From Paracoccus litorisediminis (GTDB lineage: Bacteria; Pseudomonadota; Alphaproteobacteria; Rhodobacterales; Rhodobacteraceae), in assembly GCF_009711205.1 (NCBI RefSeq), contig NZ_WMIG01000011.1, forward strand, positions 1-64,000: DNA of 64,000 nt, read 5' to 3'. Within the stretch, counting starts at the first letter, position 1. Every line of letters starts with the position of its first letter. Shown in pieces: positions 10,167 through 19,307 of the stretch. Below the pieces are notes generated by a model, which worked only from the letters and a program-made list of their open reading frames with translations, made no database searches and was not told where the DNA came from. The translations under genes were made by a program, and so were the position numbers.

Positions 10167-11779
10167 CCGCTTGGCCTTTTGGGTGCCGAGAAACGGCCAC
10201 ACTACCCCACAGCAACGCAAGGTCGCTCATGGGCCGAGTTCGGCACATTGTTTGAATTTTTAGCCGCATCGCCGACATGTCGGTTTTGCGACCTCCCTGT
10301 AGGTAAAGCGTAGCAAACCCGGTCGTCGGCGGCAAATTGCCGATGGCTTTGTGACGGTTATATTATTGGGCAGGTTTTGGATGCTTGCGCCCATATTCGT
10401 CGTAGGGCGGGCAAACCTGCGGCCCTGTCGTCGCTTTTGCTGCGCCCGCAACGCCAGTTTCAGAAGCCTTTCGTCGATAAGCGCAAACAGGCTATGTCCG
10501 ATAACCGATTAGTCTGTTTCGATAAACGATCCGTAATGATGACAATGACTACTGTGACCGAGGTCACGGGCTACCTTCCTTTTCTTGAGCTCTGACATAA
10601 TTTGGAACGGACATTCCCACTCAGAAAGCTGTCGTGACAGATGTCTCAGGCCGTCAAAACTGTTGCTCATGCGCCCCAGTCGGTCGCGTTATGTCAATAA
10701 CATGAAGCCCCAGGCGAGACCCGAAGCTGCCATCTGGCAGCTTTTCGCGACGATTGCTCGCTATCCTGAGTTCAAGACGTTGCGCCGATGACGAAGTGCG
10801 AGATGTCGCCAATAAAATTATTATAGAATAATATATTGTTCTGAGCGGAAGCGGGTCGTCCTTCGTTCGGTCCGTGCGACTGAAAGGAACGCATCTCGTT
10901 ACTTTGATGTTGCTAACGAACTTGCTCTGATAACAATACGTAACATCATGTCGGATGCGCCATCCACGTGCACGCGGGGCTAGCGCGAAAGCTCGCGACG
11001 ATCTCTTCTCCACGACCGGGAAGGACGACTGAAAGCTTCGTGTTTTTTCAACCAAGCGTGTCACAGGCGATTTGCGTCATGTTCTATGTTCACAAAGCCA
11101 CAATGTTTGCGGTTTGGTGATCATGTTTAGTATATTGAAAAATAATAGTAAAAAATTTTGACGGTAGGATGCCTGCCAAGAGATTACCCAGTAACACCCT
11201 GACCTCGAAGGGTGTGACGGTAACGGTGACGCAGACGAAGCAGGCGTTAATCGCAACTGTTATCACGCGCCATTGGCGGAAGATCATCCAGCATGGCGAA
11301 GCGTATTGAGGAGCAGATCACCTCGGGTCGGCTCTGTCGGAGCCACCATCATGGGTACCGAGAAGGACTGCAGCCCGGTACCTGTTGGGGCTGTTAGCAC
11401 ACGCATCAAGTTTGTCTGATCTGCGAATGCTGAGGAGTACCTTGGTCGGGTGATGAGCATCTATACTGGTCGTCCGGAATGCGCGAAACTACAGGGTTCC
11501 GAGGGGAAAGGAAAATGTAGCTAAGCCAAAACTGCCAGTCATCTTCATTTGTGCCCTGACGCTCACGGTAGGTGCCTGCGGGCCAAACACCGCTGCTCAC
11601 CACCACTGGCGCAGTTGCTGGGGCGGTGGTCGCGGGTCCGGTCTGTGCGGTCCCCGGGCGTCTATCGGTGGCAGCGGCGCAGTGCGGATCAGATAGGGCA
11701 TCATGCTCTGCCTGTTGAAAGCTGGATCATTTGAAACTGGAGTTTTTCGGCTAGTCTTCCTTGGCTGGGAAAGGGGCGG
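10167..11779. other. Long non-coding or decayed stretch, locally AT-rich
   Basis: I see no convincing intact gene here. A perfect palindrome GTGACC-GA-GGTCAC lies at 10554-10567. The 10790-11260 part is AT-richer than its surroundings. Frames listed on either strand lack family signatures. A lipoprotein-like relic near 11500-11740 is listed separately. Confidence 0.5.
11508..11737 (+). pseudogene. Possible lipoprotein gene relic
   Basis: A frame without a usable start codon reads a hydrophobic stretch ending in a lipobox-like LTVGAC followed by GPNTA. This resembles the N-terminus of small glycine-rich Rhodobacteraceae lipoproteins. A ribosome-site-like aggggaaagg followed by ATG is present just upstream, but that ATG leads at once to TAG. 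An indel therefore appears to have broken the gene. Confidence 0.25.
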
Positions 11780-12130
11780 AAACGCAGGAAAGCATCGAAG
11801 TTAACACAGGCGCAGGAGGTGTTCATTTTGAATCATGGCGAGGATGGATCTGCCGCCACACCGGGATCAGCCCGGCGACCTGCTTCAACAGAAGGAAAAT
11901 TACGGCGGCTTGTTGCCTGAGGAGATGTGGCGACCGAAGTTGCTTGAGGACGAGAATGCGCGGCTAAGAAAATCGTCGCGGCTCTCACCCTCGATCGCGA
12001 GATTGTGCAGGACGTTATTCGGCGAAAGCTTCGAAGCCGGAGGGATCGAGTGAACTGGTTCGCGGGATGTGCGCTGACTGGGCGCTCCTGCCGCCAGAGA
12101 TTCGGCAGCTACGTCGAACGCGGTGGCCTC
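11780..12130 (+). pseudogene. IS3-family transposase OrfA plus start of OrfB, frameshifted relic
   Basis: Successive frames read TQAQEVFI, YGGLLPEEM, LLEDENAR and QDVIRRKL, the ordered conserved blocks of an IS407/IS3-type OrfA. They are followed by LVRGMCADWA, resembling the start of OrfB. Several indels separate the blocks and the OrfB core is missing, so this is inactive debris. Confidence 0.7.
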
Positions 12131-12234
12131 GACAAATACGCCCTGACGACTTGCCAGCATTGCATCTGGCGCGTGGTGTCCTGGCGTCAGGATCAATCCG
12201 TGCCGGATATGTTCACGCTGCCCGCAGAGGCAGC

Positions 12235-12645
12235 TCAGATCAGCAAGGCGACTGCAAGCCCGATCCGCGGCTTTCCAGTCGTTCCGTCGCATGTGGTACC
12301 CAGACAGCTACTTATACGAACAACCGCAAGGTTCGATAGGTCGCCGATGATGAGTTCGGATCCTGGCCACTCGCTCACAGTCCTTACAGCGGCGCTGATA
12401 TCGGCGAGGTTCGTGCGATCGGGGCCGCAGCCGGCAACAGTGATGATGAGGCTTTCTTCGATGCCTAGTGCGCAGCGTCCGATCGCCTCGCAGCCGAGGC
12501 GACGGAAAACGGGGCTGCCGGACGGCGTGCGAGTGCGCGCGATGGTGAGCCTTTCCGAGGGAGAAATGCAGGTTTTGCAGGGCTTCTTGCCCGGACCTGT
12601 TCCTGGGATCAGGTGTAGTACACCGAAAGGAACGAGCCGATCTCA
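12235..12645 (-). pseudogene. Unassigned open frame without a start codon
   Basis: The minus-strand frame running leftward from about 12645 is open for some 137 codons and has protein-like composition: a PCKTC motif, then LIITVAGCGPDRTNLADI and SELIIGDLSNLAVV. It has no ATG, GTG or TTG, and a TGA closes it upstream. It probably is the body of a truncated gene. I do not recognise the family. Confidence 0.3.
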
Positions 12646-12805
12646 ACGGGGAACTGATGCAGGCGACCGGAGGAAAACGCCCCCTCACCGGCGGTCCGGA
12701 CGTCAAGTGCGACAAAATGGATCACCCCCTAGCCACTCCCCGTAACATACCCCAAATGCGTCGAAGGGAGGCCATTTGTCCTGCGCGCAGCTTTTGGAGC
12801 GTAAA

Positions 12806-13303
12806 ATGCGTAAATGCACGGCTATTCTGATAACAACGCTGGTTGGCTTGGCTTCACCCGGCTTTGCAAATCCCCCATCCGACATTTCTGACCTGATCGG
12901 CGCACGTGGCGCCGGGGCTGAGACCCAGATGCAGGCACGCGGTTACGTGGATGTCGGTGGTAACAACACCTGGTGGAACGAGGCCACCGGAAATTGCGTC
13001 AAGGTTCATGTAAGCCAAGGGCGCTACAAGTCGATCGACAACATGCCCGCGACCCGCTGCGGCCAGGGCGAACCGCAACGATCTGCGTCATATACACCCC
13101 CGGGCCAGATCCCACAGGTGGCTTTGAACGCATGCATGCGTGCTGCCGATCAGTTTCAAAACGCTCGACCCGGAACGTCGCTGGCGGGCAGTGTTCAGCA
13201 TTCGGGATCCAATTGGGTTCTGATGATGGATACAGGCCCGCAGTACAGGTCGACCTGCACAGTGACCAACTCCGGACGGGTCCTGTCCATGGATCCGCTT
13301 TAA
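12806..13303 (+). CDS. Small secreted protein of unknown function
   Basis: This 165-residue protein has a signal peptide (MRKCTAILITTLVGLASPGFA), giving a mature chain of about 144 residues beginning NPPSDI. The chain carries DLIGARGAGAETQMQARGY followed by a WWNEATGNCVKV segment, then a second half with two Cys. Similar short periplasmic proteins occur in alphaproteobacteria, but I know no function. The ATG at 12806 is preceded by ggagcgtaaa; the upstream in-frame ATG at 12776 would disrupt the signal peptide. A strong hairpin follows the stop. It is convergent with the RTX gene. Confidence 0.7.
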   Translation: MRKCTAILITTLVGLASPGFANPPSDISDLIGARGAGAETQMQARGYVDVGGNNTWWNEATGNCVKVHVSQGRYKSIDNMPATRCGQGEPQRSASYTPPGQIPQVALNACMRAADQFQNARPGTSLAGSVQHSGSNWVLMMDTGPQYRSTCTVTNSGRVLSMDPL

Positions 13304-13334
13304 GGGACTAGACATCCGTATCACCGCAACGGTT

Positions 13335-13375
13335 TCAGGGGAGCCGCACCCAGGCAATGGGTGAGGTTCCCCTGA
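13335..13375. terminator. Large hairpin between convergent genes
   Basis: Arms tcaggggagcc/ggttcccctga and caccca/tgggtg nest into one 18-bp stem with a 5-nt loop and almost no mismatches. There is no U-run on either strand. It lies just after the secreted-protein gene and before the end of the opposing RTX gene, so it is probably a bidirectional terminator. Confidence 0.6.
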
Positions 13376-13473
13376 GTAGGTGTGTCAGTCTACCAAACTT
13401 CGCTGGCCCGCCTCAGGCCTGCGTGGACCTGGATTGCGCTTGATCACCACAGCGGGCCGACGGGTTGGGCAGT

Positions 13474-15084
13474 TCAAGCGAAGATTAGGTCGTCCAACAC
13501 GGCACCGATGCGGGTGTTGTGGATGGTGAGTAAGTCGCCATCGCCAAAATCGAACAACACATTTGCACCAACCTGCGACGCATGCGCGCGAGCCTGGGTC
13601 ATGTTTGTCACATCGGCAAAACCCTGCAGGCGGATTTGATCGACCTCATCCTTGAAATCCAGGATCCGATCCTGATCGAAGCCCTGACCGAACACGAAAG
13701 TATCCGCCCCGGCGCCTCCAGTCAGGTTGTCGTTGCCGGCGCGACCCGAAATGACATTCGCCGCCGCATTTCCGATCAGCGCGTTGTTGGAGACTGACCC
13801 CTGGACAGAGATCGCGGAGCTTCCGGTCAGGACGACGTTCTCGACATTGGCATATACGCTGCCGGCCCTACTCAGGTCGATGCTGATGCTGGCGTTGATA
13901 CGGTCTATACTGCTCCCGGCCTGCTCCACCACCAGATCGCCGATATGTTCGACCCAATAGATGTCATTGCCCGCACCGCCGACCATGGTGTCGGCACCTT
14001 GCCCGCCGATCAGCCTATCATCTCCAGATCCGCCGGTCAGAGAGTCATTGCCCGCACCGCCGTCCAGAATATTGGCACCGTCGTCGCCAATGAGGGTGTC
14101 GCGGCCCGCGCCCGAGACCAGATTCTCGACCCCCGCCAGCATGTCGGTTCCCTGTCCCGTGTCCTGCCAGTCCTTGTTCGACAGATCGACCCGCACCGAA
14201 ACATTGCCAGCATAGGCGGCGGTGTCGATCCCGTCGCTGCCACGCAGCAAGTCATTGCCCGCGTCGCCTTGCAACAGGTCGTTTCCATCGCCGCCAATCA
14301 GCGTATCGTTGCCTGCACCTCCGTAAAGGCTGTCATTGCCATCATTACCGCGCAGCAGGTTCGTACCGGAATTGCCGTAAATGCCGTTGGCAAGGCCGTT
14401 GCCGGAACCGCTGTAACCGAAGTTGCCGATAAGGGTCAGATCCTCGACATTGGCGGCAAGAGCATAGTCGAAATCGGCATGGACATGGTCGCGTCCCTGG
14501 CCTGCTGCCTCGATCACCGCATCCTGCCGATCAACGATGTAGCGATCATTGCCTGCGCCGCCGACAAGGGTGTCGCGGCCGATATCACCGATCAGCAGGT
14601 CGGCACCGACGCCGCCAACGAGGCTGTCATTGCCGCTGCCGCCGCTGAGTGAATCGTCGCCACGGCCACCAAGCAACGTGTCGTTGCCGCCGAGGCCGTA
14701 GATTTCGTCATTGCTGCCGCGCGCTCCGTTCCAGAAATCGCCACGGGCACTGCCCTCGATCAGGAAGTTACCTTGTCCCAAGGTGATACGATCACTGACC
14801 GCCAGCTGCGACAGCGAGGTGCCGCGCGGGATCGTCGCCAGAGCATAGCTGCGTCCGATCAGCTCGCCGCCACCCAGCGTCGCGACGCCGGAATAATCGG
14901 GATAGAAGCTGATCCCGCCGAGCAAGGTCCAACTGCTGCCTGGGCCTTGCGAATAGACATCCATGACCCTCATGCTGCCAGCTCCGGCCCCACTCGTGTG
15001 AAACTCCAACCCCCATCCGGCATTGGCCAGACTGGGGCCGTTCAGCGTGACATAGGTGCGGGCAGTAACGGTATGGCGGGACAT
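13474..15084 (-). CDS. RTX calcium-binding protein, probable type I secretion substrate
   Basis: This 536-residue protein has no N-terminal signal peptide. After an N-terminal region of about 110 residues come blocks of RTX nonapeptides (GGxGxDxLx) near residues 120-185, 225-290 and 330-380, with a final block near 445-465. The C-terminus ([20 protein letters not shown]) is the kind of acidic-hydrophobic tail read by type I secretion systems. Calcium should fold the repeats outside the cell. The start has a strong ribosome site (caggaga). No HlyB/HlyD-like genes are in the window, so secretion would depend on machinery elsewhere. The N-terminal part is not a recognised enzyme. Confidence 0.85.
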   Translation of the reverse strand: MSRHTVTARTYVTLNGPSLANAGWGLEFHTSGAGAGSMRVMDVYSQGPGSSWTLLGGISFYPDYSGVATLGGGELIGRSYALATIPRGTSLSQLAVSDRITLGQGNFLIEGSARGDFWNGARGSNDEIYGLGGNDTLLGGRGDDSLSGGSGNDSLVGGVGADLLIGDIGRDTLVGGAGNDRYIVDRQDAVIEAAGQGRDHVHADFDYALAANVEDLTLIGNFGYSGSGNGLANGIYGNSGTNLLRGNDGNDSLYGGAGNDTLIGGDGNDLLQGDAGNDLLRGSDGIDTAAYAGNVSVRVDLSNKDWQDTGQGTDMLAGVENLVSGAGRDTLIGDDGANILDGGAGNDSLTGGSGDDRLIGGQGADTMVGGAGNDIYWVEHIGDLVVEQAGSSIDRINASISIDLSRAGSVYANVENVVLTGSSAISVQGSVSNNALIGNAAANVISGRAGNDNLTGGAGADTFVFGQGFDQDRILDFKDEVDQIRLQGFADVTNMTQARAHASQVGANVLFDFGDGDLLTIHNTRIGAVLDDLIFA

Positions 15085-15274
15085 GGCGCTCTCCTGACGG
15101 GTCGCGCGTCGTTAGTCTTCGGAAAAAGGCGAGACAATTCGATATGGAAGATATGCGTCACAACATTGCGTAGTGTTGCGACCGGGACGCAGGAACTGAC
15201 AGCCATCTTCGGAATCGGCTTTGCCAAATTGTTGATCTACAAGTACCGCCCTTATGACGGATAGGTGGCCTGAC

Positions 15275-15600
15275 CTACGCGTCGACCCTGCGTTCTGGTT
15301 CGATTTTTGACGGCATGCCAAGCCGGATGCCCTGATCGAGCATACGCGCAGGATTGAGCACTTTACGTTCACCCACCTGTCGCAGCCCCGGCTGCCCATC
15401 CAGAAAACCATCGGCGAAACTGGCCTGCTGCATCAGTTCCTGCAGTCTGGCCATGGCTTCCGAACCCGGGATCAGGCCATGCAGCGCCGGGTCGGAAAGA
15501 TCGACGATGGCAGCGAAATCCCCCGGATGGAGACGACAGGCGCACGGATGCGAGCCCGGCCGCCTGCAGTTCCGCCATTTTCAGCTCCAAGGTCGTATGG
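15275..15600 (-). pseudogene. Unrecognised C-terminal gene fragment
   Basis: A frame ending at the TAG at 15275-15277 reads DFAAIVDLSDPALHGLIPG and then MARLQELMQQASFADGFLDG before a tail ending PERRVDA. A frameshift near 15540 joins it to LELKMAELQAAGLASVRL. The composition is that of real protein, but no start remains and I do not know the family. Confidence 0.35.
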
Positions 15601-15837
15601 GCGTGGCCAAGAGTCCCCTCCGCGCATTGCTCAACGGCTCCGACGTTGTCTGGCCAGCGTCGCTGGAGACGATCTTCGGCACTCGACCCCACAGCTTGAG
15701 GCGAGTGCCACCGCACCGGCGACGGCGCGACCTGCCATTGTGATCCAGCCCGGCCTTGGCTGCGGCAGATCTTCCGCCCGAAGCCTCAGCGAAGCCGCCC
15801 AACGAATGGGTCGTGTTCAATGCTGATCAAGCGGGAC

Positions 15838-16535
15838 CTCGCTCGGGCAGCTAGCCTCAGACCTTTCGAACAAAGAGTTCTGCGAAGCATTCAGTCTGTC
15901 GGCCGAGCTATTCCAGACCCTCAAATCATCGGGGATGCCGAATGCCGGATTGTGGGTGACGCTGGATGCGCAGGCGGATCGTGAAACTCCATGCAGAGGC
16001 ACGTCGTGTTCGATGAGTCCTTGCGTAGTGCCGAGACCATTTATGTCCCCATGCATGATTGGGCGGATATCCCGAGGGCGGCGCGGCAGTTGAATTGCCC
16101 TCTGGTAGAGGTCATCGAGATGATCTGCGATACCCGACTGCCGAGGGTTGGGCGCCATGTCCAGCGCTATGGCTTTGCCGCGATCTTCGCGATCTGGCGA
16201 GCAGAGCAGGTAGCGAAAACGCGATCTCAGCCGAACTCTTCGCAATGTCGCAAGGCATTCCAAGGGGCGAAATGCTCAGCTTCCTGGATCGCGAGATGGC
16301 GACATCGCGGCGCGCGGCTGCGCCCCGCGCTGAAGGAGAGCGTCGCGTCCTGACCTCCGTGGATGTTGTAGCCTTTCATCGCGACTTCCTCAGTTACCGC
16401 AATCTCGCCCTTACTGCTGGCCTCAGTTAGGAACAGCTCGATGCTTTCCTTGATGAAAACGCCATTACGCCCGTGGCCGGCTGCAGGCGGATTTACCGTC
16501 GCAGCGACGTACCAGTCCTGATCTCCGCAAGGTAA
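15838..16535 (+). pseudogene. TniQ-family transposition protein relic (C-terminal part)
   Basis: Frames read LASDLSNKEFCEAFSLSAEL, then AETIYVPMHDWADIPRAA, and finally AGCRRIYRRSDV before TAA at 16533. These match, in order, the C-terminal third of the intact tniQ gene ending at 61941 (LSEKEFRQAFGL, AETVYVPMHHWTDIPTAA, AGCRRIYRRRDV). The nucleotide match continues past the stop into the same transposon-end sequence. Frameshifts make it inactive. It is therefore the right-hand remnant of an older, related Tn7-like element. Confidence 0.85.
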
Positions 16536-16560
16536 GCCGCCTCGTAGGACGATCAGAGGT

Positions 16561-16622
16561 TGACAGGCCTTGCGCACGCTTCTGCTTTCCTTTGCGCACT
16601 CATTTGCTTTCTTTGGCTTTTT
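16561..16622 (+). repeat. Transposon right-end relic, near-identical to 61967-62027
   Basis: This 61-bp stretch matches the right end beyond the intact tniQ gene with only two mismatches. It contains two tandem copies of a motif of the form TTGCGCAC-N-TTTGCTTTC, which I interpret as TnsB binding sites. Confidence 0.75.
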
Positions 16623-16770
16623 GGAGCCGAAGAAAGCAAAAGAGTGCGCAAGACCTCCGGAGCACCCGATTCGCGATCTGTGAAAACTGTTTCCAATCAG
16701 CCTGTTGGCACGTTCCATCGAGGCTCGGAAAAGGCAAAGCTTACTTGGAAAAGCAATAACGTGCGCAGGC
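16623..16770 (-). repeat. Candidate left end of the Tn7-like element
   Basis: Two copies of the TnsB-site-like motif occur here in the opposite orientation to those of the right end: 16629-16652 (gaagaaagc then gtgcgcaag) and 16747-16769 (ggaaaagc then cgtgcgcagg), about 118 bp apart. Spaced sites at one end and tandem sites at the other is the arrangement of Tn7. The outermost bases GGAGCC also occur, inverted, at the right end (62028-62033). No target duplication was found. Confidence 0.5.
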
Positions 16771-16879
16771 GGAACGCGCTGTCTATATGGGGGAATTTCG
16801 TCTGCTGAACAGCGGGCGGATCGTATCGGAAGTTCAGGAATCAGACCCGGTGGGCAGAATGATGAATTTTCCGTGGCAC

Positions 16880-17318
16880 CTCCCCGGCATACGTCGCGGT
16901 GAAGATCGGGCCGGACTGGCGGATGGCCGCCGTCGCCTCGCCAAGCTATCTGGCTGCACGAGGAACGCCACTCCACCCGAAGGATCTGATCGCTCACAAT
17001 TGCATCAACATCCGTCAGGTTGCAGCAGGCGGCTTTTATGCCTGGGAATTCGAGAAGGGCGGAAACGAACTCCGCGTCCGGGTCGATGGTCAACTGACCT
17101 TCAACGGCTCCTACGAGATGGTCAACGCAGCGCTTCTGGGCTACGGCGTCGCCTATGTCCCCGAAGACATCGTGAAAGCCCACGTCGCTTCAGGTGAGCT
17201 TGTCGAGGTGCTGGCTGATTGGTCCCAGCCATTTCCCGGCTACTTCATATACTATCCAAGTCGGCGACAGAACCTTCCCGCCTTCCGTGTCGTCGTGGAA
17301 GCCCTGAGGCACCGCTGA
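16880..17318 (+). pseudogene. LysR-family regulator, C-terminal effector domain only
   Basis: The frame reads KIGPDWRMAAVASPSYLA, then LIAHNCINIR and GYGVAYVPEDIV, which are typical blocks of the LysR substrate-binding domain, and ends at a normal C-terminus. The helix-turn-helix half is missing, and upstream sequence passes directly into the transposon-end region. It was probably truncated by insertion or deletion at that end. Confidence 0.75.
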
Positions 17319-17394
17319 CGCCCTTCCATATCTCGGCTTCCGGCCTTTGATTTTAACCGAGTTATGAACTTTCGGGTTGTCGCAGTTATTGTGA

Positions 17395-17627
17395 CCAATG
17401 GCGTGTAGGCACGGGTGTCGCCGAGACCGCCAAACTTTCGCGCCCTGCCAGAGGTGATGCGGGCTCGATCAAAGACATGGGCCCAGATGGGGTCATTCAT
17501 GCGGCCGGTTGGTTCGACGTCTCGGATCAGCCCGTTCAAGTGACGATGGTGATGACGGCCGATGAGGGCGCGCTGCTACTTGAGCATCTTGCCGCAGCGC
17601 ACCGCCGAAGCTCTGGACCAAGCTGGC
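17395..17627 (+). pseudogene. Unassigned short frame
   Basis: An open frame lacking a start reads KDMGPDGVIHAAGWFDVSD and then VQVTMVMTADEGALLLEHL, and ends at TAA just before the LysR gene on the other strand. It looks like the end of a small protein. I cannot assign a family. Confidence 0.25.
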
Positions 17628-17628
17628 C

Positions 17629-18543
17629 CTAAGCCAAAAGGCGCGCGGCTGCGCCCGCCTCGAACGCCTGAACGAATTCGGTGACGATCGCCTTCACCAG
17701 CCGCTCGGTGATCCTGTCCTTCTGCCAAAGCGCCGTCATTTCCACCGGCGTCGGTTCCCACCCCGGCAGGATCCGCGCCAGCGCGCCGCTCCGTTGGTGC
17801 TCCTCAACCATGAAGACCGGCAGGATTGCAATCCCAAGCCCCGCGAGGGCCGCTTCGACGAGTATAGACTGACGGTTCGCTGCAAAATCCACCTTGGGCG
17901 AGACCGTTGCGAACTGACCGTCCGCTCCCTGCAGTTTCCATTCCACCAGATCGCGACGGATCGCGAGCGCGGGCACTTTCGACAGGTCGCCCGGCGCCCG
18001 CAGATCGGGATGCGCCAATAAGAAGGTCGGGCTGGCGACCAGGACCCTCGGCAGGGTGGTGATGCGTTTGAACATCAGACCGGAATCCGCGATCGGCCCC
18101 ATCCGGACTACCAGATCTATCCCTTCTTCGATCAGCGAGACATTGCGATCCGCCAGCGTCATCTCGATGCTGACCTCGGGATGGCGCTGCTTGAAGGCGA
18201 TCATGGCCGGCGCGAGAACCGCGACGGCGATGTCGGGGGGAAGCGATAGCCGGACGTTGCCGGAGAAAGCCTTTCGGTCATCTTGAACCTCGGCGACGGC
18301 CTCCTCTGCGAGTAGGAACGCACCGCGGCTTCGGTCGAACAGCTGCTTGCCCTGCTCGGTCAGGCTGACCCCCTTACGGGAGCGGCGGACCAGGCGGACG
18401 TTTAGCGCATCCTCAAGCGCCCCCAAACGGCGCGAGAGCGTTGCCTTGGGCACTCCGATGGCCCGCTCTGCGGCCGCGAGGCCACCTGCCTCGATGATGC
18501 GGATGAACAGCGCAAGGCCGTCGTAATCGTTGAACGCTCTCAT
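17629..18543 (-). CDS. LysR-family transcriptional regulator
   Basis: This 304-residue protein has an N-terminal winged helix (FNDYDGLALFIRIIEAGGLA, then VPKATLSRRLGALEDAL) and a C-terminal effector-binding domain (VDLVVRMG, LAGLGIAILPVF). ATG 18543 is chosen because the family N-terminus begins there; upstream codons run into the divergent promoter. It is divergent from the isochorismatase-ene reductase-pirin operon and is its likely regulator. Such regulators usually respond to a small organic molecule or redox signal; the ligand is unknown. Confidence 0.9.
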   Translation of the reverse strand: MRAFNDYDGLALFIRIIEAGGLAAAERAIGVPKATLSRRLGALEDALNVRLVRRSRKGVSLTEQGKQLFDRSRGAFLLAEEAVAEVQDDRKAFSGNVRLSLPPDIAVAVLAPAMIAFKQRHPEVSIEMTLADRNVSLIEEGIDLVVRMGPIADSGLMFKRITTLPRVLVASPTFLLAHPDLRAPGDLSKVPALAIRRDLVEWKLQGADGQFATVSPKVDFAANRQSILVEAALAGLGIAILPVFMVEEHQRSGALARILPGWEPTPVEMTALWQKDRITERLVKAIVTEFVQAFEAGAAARLLA

Positions 18544-18559
18544 GTTCCATTTATGGAAC
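18544..18559. promoter_or_regulatory. Perfect palindrome at the LysR start, probable operator
   Basis: GTTCCAT-TT-ATGGAAC is a perfect 7-2-7 inverted repeat touching the LysR start codon in the divergent intergenic region. This position would let the regulator repress its own gene. Confidence 0.55.
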
Positions 18560-18648
18560 GAGATGAGCGCAGAATTCAAGTCTGATCGGGGCTTCGTTTC
18601 AGCTCTAAATTCGTCAGCAGTTGAGCCGCCAACATATGGAGATACAGA

Positions 18649-19239
18649 ATGCCTGCTGCTTTCACCGCCCAAGACACCGCGCTTCTGCTGATCGACCACC
18701 AAGTCGGCACGATGAAGCTGATCAAGAACATTGACGTCGAACAAGCCAAGCGCATGTCGCTGGCACTGGCCAAGGCCGCGAAGATCCTCAGGCTCCCTAC
18801 GATCCTCACCTCCAGCCAGGAAGACCGGCTGCAGGGGCCGCTGCTGCCTGAACTCGAGGAAATTCTGCCGGAAGCATTCGCGGCCCGGGTGAAGCGTCAG
18901 GGCGTCGTCAACGCCTGGACCGATCCGAACTTCAAAGCCGCGGTCGAAGCCACGGGTCGCAAGAACCTGATTATGGCCGGCGTCACCACCGATGTCTGCC
19001 TCGTCTTCCCTGCAATCGATGCGGTGGACGAAGGCTACCGCGTGCAGGCGGTAATGGATGCCTCAGGTTCGCCCTTCGAGCTTTCCGAGGATATGTCGCG
19101 TCGCCGGATGCAGGACGCGGGTGTCATCCTGACCGCAACGAACACGATGATTGCCGAGCTGGCACAGGACTGGTCGACGCCTGAGGGCCAGCAGCTGATC
19201 CAGCTGCTCTTCAGCGAAGTCCTTCCGCCGATCGCCTGA
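18649..19239 (+). CDS. Isochorismatase-like cysteine hydrolase (YcaC type)
   Basis: This 196-residue isochorismatase-fold protein has Asp16 (LLLIDHQVG) and Cys117 (AGVTTDVCL) in the positions of the catalytic pair, with the cis-peptide-type VTT motif before the Cys. YcaC-like members hydrolyse unidentified amides. It is first in an operon with an ene reductase and a pirin, downstream of a divergent LysR. By context it belongs to a response to electrophiles or to aromatic degradation; the substrate is not known. Confidence 0.85.
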   Translation: MPAAFTAQDTALLLIDHQVGTMKLIKNIDVEQAKRMSLALAKAAKILRLPTILTSSQEDRLQGPLLPELEEILPEAFAARVKRQGVVNAWTDPNFKAAVEATGRKNLIMAGVTTDVCLVFPAIDAVDEGYRVQAVMDASGSPFELSEDMSRRRMQDAGVILTATNTMIAELAQDWSTPEGQQLIQLLFSEVLPPIA

Positions 19240-19307
19240 TCTCTCCGAATTACCAGCCCTCGCCGGACGGCGGAGGCCATGTCCTCGAATATTACGGAGC
19301 TTTGCCC

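Noticed and set aside
13945..14652. 235-codon plus-strand frame rich in IA/VA
   Set aside because: It is the complement of RTX repeats; glycine-aspartate coding on the other strand keeps this frame open.
14000..14700. Apparent tandem DNA repeats resembling a CRISPR array
   Set aside because: Repeats are 27-bp or shorter, imperfect and codon-aligned; they encode RTX nonapeptides. No cas gene or true array is in the window.
16227..17183. 318-codon minus-strand frame
   Set aside because: It runs antisense through the TniQ relic, the transposon ends and the LysR fragment and has no domain.
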